Assembly: GCF_014200575.1 (NCBI RefSeq)
Contig: NZ_JACHBZ010000012.1
Location: 95,992 to 159,991 of the forward strand
Length of the DNA: 64,000 nucleotides
Direction of reading: 5' to 3'
Source: Mucilaginibacter saanensis
GTDB lineage: Bacteria; Bacteroidota; Bacteroidia; Sphingobacteriales; Sphingobacteriaceae
The position numbers were made by a program, and so were the translations under genes. The notes under the pieces are model-generated. The model was not told where the DNA came from. It searched no databases and saw only the letters and a list, made by a program, of their open reading frames with translations. Within the stretch, counting starts at the first letter, position 1, and each line of letters starts with the position of its first letter. Of the stretch, positions 60,388 to 64,000 are shown piece by piece.

Positions 60388-62145
60388 ATGAAAATATTTA
60401 CCCGCGCTTTGTTAATGCTGCTGTTAGGCATTTGCGTGTATCACGCAGATGCGCAAAATAAAAGACTAACCTATTGTAATCCGCTTAACCTTGATTACGG
60501 TTACACACCCTTTGAAAGTTTTGCCGGCTGGGGCAAGCACCGCGCCACTGCCGACCCTACTATGACCCTGTTTAAGGGTAAATACTATCTGTTTAGCACC
60601 AACCAGTTTGGCTACTGGTGGAGTAATGATATGCTCAACTGGAACTTTGTTTACCGAAAATTCCTGCGCCCTTATAACCAGGTGCAGGGCGATGAGCTTT
60701 GCGCCCCGGCAACATTGGTTTTGGGCGATACGCTCCTGGTGATCGGGTCTACCTATAATAGGGATTTTACCCTTTGGATGAGTACAAACCCAACCCATGA
60801 CGACTGGAAAGCGGCTAAGGATTATTTTAAAGTGGGCGCCTGGGATCCGGGGATGTTTGCTGATGACGACGGGCGGGTATATATTTATCATGGTTCAAGT
60901 AATACCTTGCCGCTTTATGGGCAGGAAATTGACCGCAAAACGTTTGAGCCCATCGGCCCCAAAAAAGAACTGGTAAAGTTAAACCCCGAAATACACGGCT
61001 GGGAGCGTTTTGGTGAACATAGCGACAATGTGTTTTTGCTGCCTTTTATTGAAGGCTCCTGGATGAACAAGCATAACGGTAAATACTACCTGCAATTTGG
61101 CGCTCCCGGTACCGAGCAAAGCGGTTATGGCGATGGCGTTTTTATTGGTGATAAACCACTGGGGCCGTTTACTTATCAAAAGCATAATCCGTTTTCATAC
61201 AAACCGGGTGGCTTTGCAAAGGGGGCAGGGCATGGCGCCACCTGGCAGGATAAGTTTGGTAATTACTGGCATATCTCTACCATGGGTATTTCTGTAAAAA
61301 ATAATTTTGAACGCCGCATAGGTTTCTGGCCGGCTGGTTTTGATAATGATGGTACGTTGTATTGTAATACTGCCTATGGCGATTATCCGCAGTATCTGGC
61401 CCGTGGTCCCGAAGATCATTTGAAAAGTAATTTTACGGGCTGGATGATCCTGAACTATAATAAGCCTGTTGAAGTGTCATCAACCCTGGGTGCTTATGAA
61501 CCTAATAATGCGGTCGACGAGGATATTAAAACCTACTGGAGTGCAAAAACGGCAGGTAAAAATGAGTGGTTTAAGACGGATCTGGGTGGTGTAAGTACGG
61601 TGGATGCCGTACAAATAAACTATGCTGATCAGGATGCTGCGTTCATGGGTAAATCACTGGGTGTTTTTCATCAATATATAGTTTACTCCTCATTGGATGG
61701 AAAAACGTGGAAAACATTGATAGACAAAAGCCGGAACAAAACCGATGTGCCGCATGATTATGTGGAGCTAAAAACCCCGGTAAAGGCACGTTACCTAAAA
61801 ATGCAGAACCTGCACATGCCCACCGGTAAGTTTGCGCTGTCGGGTTTTCGCGTGTTTGGCAAAGGAGCCGGAGTAAGGCCCGATACCGTTCAAAACCTGG
61901 TTGTGCTGCGTGGCGATAGCGAGCGCCGTAACTCCTGGCTTAAATGGAAACCTAACGATAATGCCATAGGCTATACTATTTATATGGGCATAGCGCCCGA
62001 TAAGTTGTACAATAACATGATGGTGTACGGCAAAAATGAATTTTACTTTAGCGGGATGGATAGGGATCTGCCGTATTATTTTCAGATTGAGGCGTTTAAC
62101 GAAAGCGGCATTTCACAGCGTACCAAAGTGATCAAGGTACAGTAA
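60388..62145 (+). CDS. Exported GH43-type glycoside hydrolase with F5/8C (CBM32-like) and FN3 domains
   Basis: 585 residues; signal peptide ends YHADAQ. The five-bladed GH43 propeller spans about 25-345, with catalytic Asp in ATADPTMTLFKGKYYLF, the second Asp in GAWDPGMFADDDGRVY, and the acid Glu in LPFIEGSWM. A discoidin-like carbohydrate-binding domain follows (SSTLGAYEPNNAVDEDIKTYWSA ... LKMQNLHMP). A fibronectin III-like end completes it (WLKWKPNDNAIGYTIYMG). GH43 covers arabinofuranosidases, xylosidases and exo-galactanases; pairing with GH42 makes galactan work plausible. Confidence 0.88.
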   Translation: MKIFTRALLMLLLGICVYHADAQNKRLTYCNPLNLDYGYTPFESFAGWGKHRATADPTMTLFKGKYYLFSTNQFGYWWSNDMLNWNFVYRKFLRPYNQVQGDELCAPATLVLGDTLLVIGSTYNRDFTLWMSTNPTHDDWKAAKDYFKVGAWDPGMFADDDGRVYIYHGSSNTLPLYGQEIDRKTFEPIGPKKELVKLNPEIHGWERFGEHSDNVFLLPFIEGSWMNKHNGKYYLQFGAPGTEQSGYGDGVFIGDKPLGPFTYQKHNPFSYKPGGFAKGAGHGATWQDKFGNYWHISTMGISVKNNFERRIGFWPAGFDNDGTLYCNTAYGDYPQYLARGPEDHLKSNFTGWMILNYNKPVEVSSTLGAYEPNNAVDEDIKTYWSAKTAGKNEWFKTDLGGVSTVDAVQINYADQDAAFMGKSLGVFHQYIVYSSLDGKTWKTLIDKSRNKTDVPHDYVELKTPVKARYLKMQNLHMPTGKFALSGFRVFGKGAGVRPDTVQNLVVLRGDSERRNSWLKWKPNDNAIGYTIYMGIAPDKLYNNMMVYGKNEFYFSGMDRDLPYYFQIEAFNESGISQRTKVIKVQ

Positions 62146-62216
62146 GATTAACCTTTAGTTATTTTTTTAGCGTCCGATGGCCCGATAGTTGAGGTTTTTT
62201 CGTAAAATGCGCCCCT

Positions 62217-62720
62217 ATGCTAAAATCAATACCCGTATTACTAACAGGCTTGTTTTTTTATTATACCGTTAGCGCGCAGCAGGCAGATAGCACGCTTAAA
62301 AAATCGCCGGTAAAAACCCTGAGCGATAAACAGTACAATGCTTTGTTGAAAGGTGACGACCTTTATGATATGCCCTTGGCCGCCGAATTAAACCATTATC
62401 CCATGCCGGATATGGCGATGAAATATAAGAAGGAATTGGGCTTAAGTCCCATTCAGATCACCAAAATTGGAGCCATAGCTACCGAGCTGCACCGCAAAAG
62501 GGTGGAGATGGGTACATTTATTATTACCAATGAGCAAACCCTTGACAATCTTTTTCGTAAACAAAAATTAAATAATGGGGATGTGATTTTTTATACTACC
62601 CGTTCGGGTTTATATTTCGGGGAGCTCAGAAACGCCATTTTGCAGGCTTGTTTAAGCACCGGCGATTTACTGGCACCGCAGCAAATAAAAAAGCTGGAAA
62701 CTTTGCAAAACCGTAATTGA
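62217..62720 (+). CDS. Exported Spy/CpxP-like helical protein
   Basis: 167 residues with a signal peptide (ends YTVSAQ). The mature part is helical with KELGLSPIQITKIGAIATELHRKRVEMG and LLAPQQIKKLETLQ, the LTxxQ-like pair of Spy/CpxP periplasmic proteins that bind unfolded proteins or metal. It is 47 bases upstream of accA, which may be an independent transcript. The role is inferred from the fold pattern only. Confidence 0.6.
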   Translation: MLKSIPVLLTGLFFYYTVSAQQADSTLKKSPVKTLSDKQYNALLKGDDLYDMPLAAELNHYPMPDMAMKYKKELGLSPIQITKIGAIATELHRKRVEMGTFIITNEQTLDNLFRKQKLNNGDVIFYTTRSGLYFGELRNAILQACLSTGDLLAPQQIKKLETLQNRN

Positions 62721-62767
62721 TAATATACCGTTAGATTTATTTAATTTAGCGGCCCCAAATAAAGTGT

Positions 62768-63724
62768 ATGAAGATTACTTTTGATTTTGAAAAGCCGTTA
62801 GCCGAGCTAATGCAGCAGATTGAAAAGGTGAAGCAGGTTGAGGATAAAAACAAGCTGGACATGTCTGCAACGGTAGCGGAACTTGAAGCTAAGCTGGAGG
62901 CTGCCAAAAAAGAAATTTATGCTAACCTTAGCGGCTGGCAAAAAGTTCAGATCTCCCGCCACCCTGAAAGGCCATATACCCTGCAATATATTGAGTTAAT
63001 GTGCGATGATTTTATTGAATTGCACGGCGACAGAACCGTTGGTGACGATAAAGCCATTATTGGTGGTTTTGGAACATTAAACGGGCAAACCGTAATGTTT
63101 ATAGGCCACCAGAAAGGGCGTAACACTAAAGAGCGCCAGTACCGCAATTTTGGTATGGCTAACCCCGAGGGTTACCGCAAAGCATTAAGGCTGATGAAAA
63201 TGGCCGAAAAATTCAACAAGCCTGTAGTTACGCTGATTGATACACCCGGAGCATTTCCTGGTTTAGAGGCGGAAGAACGCGGACAGGGTGAAGCTATTGC
63301 CCGCAACCTGCTGGAAATGTCGGTATTGAAAGTTCCTGTGATCTGCGTTATTATAGGAGAAGGTGCTTCAGGCGGTGCATTAGGTATTGGCATTGGCGAT
63401 AGGGTACTGATGCTGGATAACTCCTGGTATTCGGTAATATCACCTGAAAATTGCTCAACCATCCTTTGGAAAACCTGGGAAAATAAAGAACGTGCAGCCG
63501 AAGTATTAAAGCTTACATCAACAGAAATGCTTAAAAACAAGCTGATTGATGGCGTTATTAAAGAACCGCTTGGCGGTGCCCATCAGGATCCGGTAGCTAT
63601 GGCAGCCATTCTGAAAAAACAATTGTTGAAAGATCTGAAAACCCTTGGTGAACGCAATATAGACGAACTGGTTACAGAACGTATTGATAAATTCTGCAAC
63701 ATGGGTGTTGTTAACGAAGGATAA
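62768..63724 (+). CDS. accA: Acetyl-CoA carboxylase carboxyltransferase subunit alpha
   Basis: 318 residues: N-terminal helix ([17 protein letters not shown]), then the carboxyltransferase crotonase-like fold with [79 protein letters not shown] and [20 protein letters not shown]. With AccD it transfers carboxyl from biotin to acetyl-CoA for fatty acid synthesis. Length and sequence are normal. Confidence 0.97.
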   Translation: MKITFDFEKPLAELMQQIEKVKQVEDKNKLDMSATVAELEAKLEAAKKEIYANLSGWQKVQISRHPERPYTLQYIELMCDDFIELHGDRTVGDDKAIIGGFGTLNGQTVMFIGHQKGRNTKERQYRNFGMANPEGYRKALRLMKMAEKFNKPVVTLIDTPGAFPGLEAEERGQGEAIARNLLEMSVLKVPVICVIIGEGASGGALGIGIGDRVLMLDNSWYSVISPENCSTILWKTWENKERAAEVLKLTSTEMLKNKLIDGVIKEPLGGAHQDPVAMAAILKKQLLKDLKTLGERNIDELVTERIDKFCNMGVVNEG

Positions 63725-63743
63725 TCTTATCTGATAAGTAAAC

Positions 63744-63780
63744 AAAAAGGGAGTCGTTTTAAAAATGACTCCCTTTTTGT
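63744..63780 (+). terminator. Terminator of accA
   Basis: A 12-bp stem (AAAAAGGGAGTC, 63744-63755; GACTCCCTTTTT, 63767-63778) followed by the T-run. Confidence 0.88.
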
Positions 63781-63841
63781 TTATTCTCCACTTGTATTTG
63801 CTGTGAGGGCACGAAACAATCTCCCATAAAACCAACTTGTC

Positions 63842-63861
63842 ATGCCGAACTTGTTTCGGTA
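63842..63861. repeat. Dispersed palindromic repeat, diverged copy
   Basis: ATGCCGAA-CTTGT-TTCGGTA, a third member of the 21-bp repeat family. A partial CTTGTCATGC start follows at about 63905. Confidence 0.6.
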
Positions 63862-63922
63862 CCCCACAAGCTGAGCTCTCCACACTTTTTTCCAATAAAA
63901 CAAACTTGTCATGCTGATTTCT

Positions 63923-64000
63923 ATGATAAAAGCAAATGATTTTGATAAGGGATTTGATTTTTATAACTGCGAATATCCTATGGACAATTTTGTTTCTGAC
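63923..64000 (+). CDS. Start of an unidentified protein gene (runs off the window)
   Basis: An open frame from ATG 63923 (or 63911) continues to the right edge: MIKANDFDKGFDFYNCEYPM... No family can be named from 26 residues. A repeat element lies just upstream. Confidence 0.3.
   Translation, partial: MIKANDFDKGFDFYNCEYPMDNFVSD

Noticed and set aside
1..64000. Integrated prophage, plasmid or insertion sequence
   Set aside because: No integrase, transposase, capsid, terminase or replication gene was seen, and tRNA-Cys has no duplicated 3' end nearby.

Overview
The window is a chromosomal segment of a Bacteroidota member, most likely family Sphingobacteriaceae (Mucilaginibacter/Pedobacter type). 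This is inferred from gene content and sequence style, not from a marker search. The evidence is: two SusC/SusD outer-membrane nutrient uptake pairs, a type IX secretion (T9SS) sorting domain and a T9SS plug protein, promoters of the Bacteroidota type (TTG, 19-21 bases, TAnnTTTG), few Shine-Dalgarno sequences, many exported proteins with signal peptides ending in AQ, and dispersed palindromic intergenic repeats. No prophage, CRISPR array, transposase or rRNA operon is seen.

Layout. 1-7.4 kb: the end of a SusC receptor, its SusD partner and a terminator, then a tightly packed set (exported phosphatase, exported amidohydrolase, two methyltransferases around a Nudix hydrolase, and a broken GNAT acetyltransferase). 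7.4-11.2 kb (minus strand): a PhnN-like kinase, a small unknown protein, the remnant of an endonuclease/exonuclease/phosphatase (EEP) gene, and a large NHL-repeat protein with a T9SS sorting domain. 11.5-19.1 kb: small metabolic and regulatory genes (AraC, ABM monooxygenase, PRISE-type reductase, PepSY membrane protein, siderophore-interacting flavoprotein, DoxX/HxlR divergent pair, PNPOx-like protein, Crp/Fnr-like regulator). 19.3-30.3 kb: a carbohydrate-use region with an unassigned (alpha/alpha)6 hydrolase, SusC, SusD, GH30 and a frameshifted EEP enzyme, with small envelope proteins and an exported chorismate mutase in between.

30.4-44.3 kb is mostly housekeeping: purU, TspO, a TamL-like outer membrane assembly lipoprotein, an SpoU methyltransferase, tRNA-Cys, a 57-residue basic protein, pyrD, a Tat-exported SGNH hydrolase, an ABC-F ATPase, the T9SS plug protein and a thioesterase. 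44.4-55.0 kb is a complete Kdp potassium uptake locus with unusual regulation: an NtrC-type sigma-54 activator upstream, kdpFABC, a porin, a KdpD fragment lacking the kinase domain, and a separate HAMP-PAS histidine kinase. 55.2-57.7 kb is an arsenic resistance operon (Cys-tailed DUF6428-like protein, arsC, arsR, acr3) with a repeated operator-like motif before three of its genes. 57.9-62.1 kb holds divergent GH42 and GH43 genes behind a large inverted repeat. The window closes with a CpxP/Spy-like protein, accA and the start of an unidentified gene.

Most notable: the Kdp locus appears rewired from KdpE to a sigma-54 activator, with a plausible -24/-12 element just before kdpF. Other points are a 20-bp-arm perfect operator at the HxlR/DoxX divergence, a 24-bp perfect palindrome before the second Sus locus, three decayed genes (one GNAT, two EEP), and the Cys-rich tail of the first ars protein. 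All family calls come from reading motifs by eye; no database search was run.
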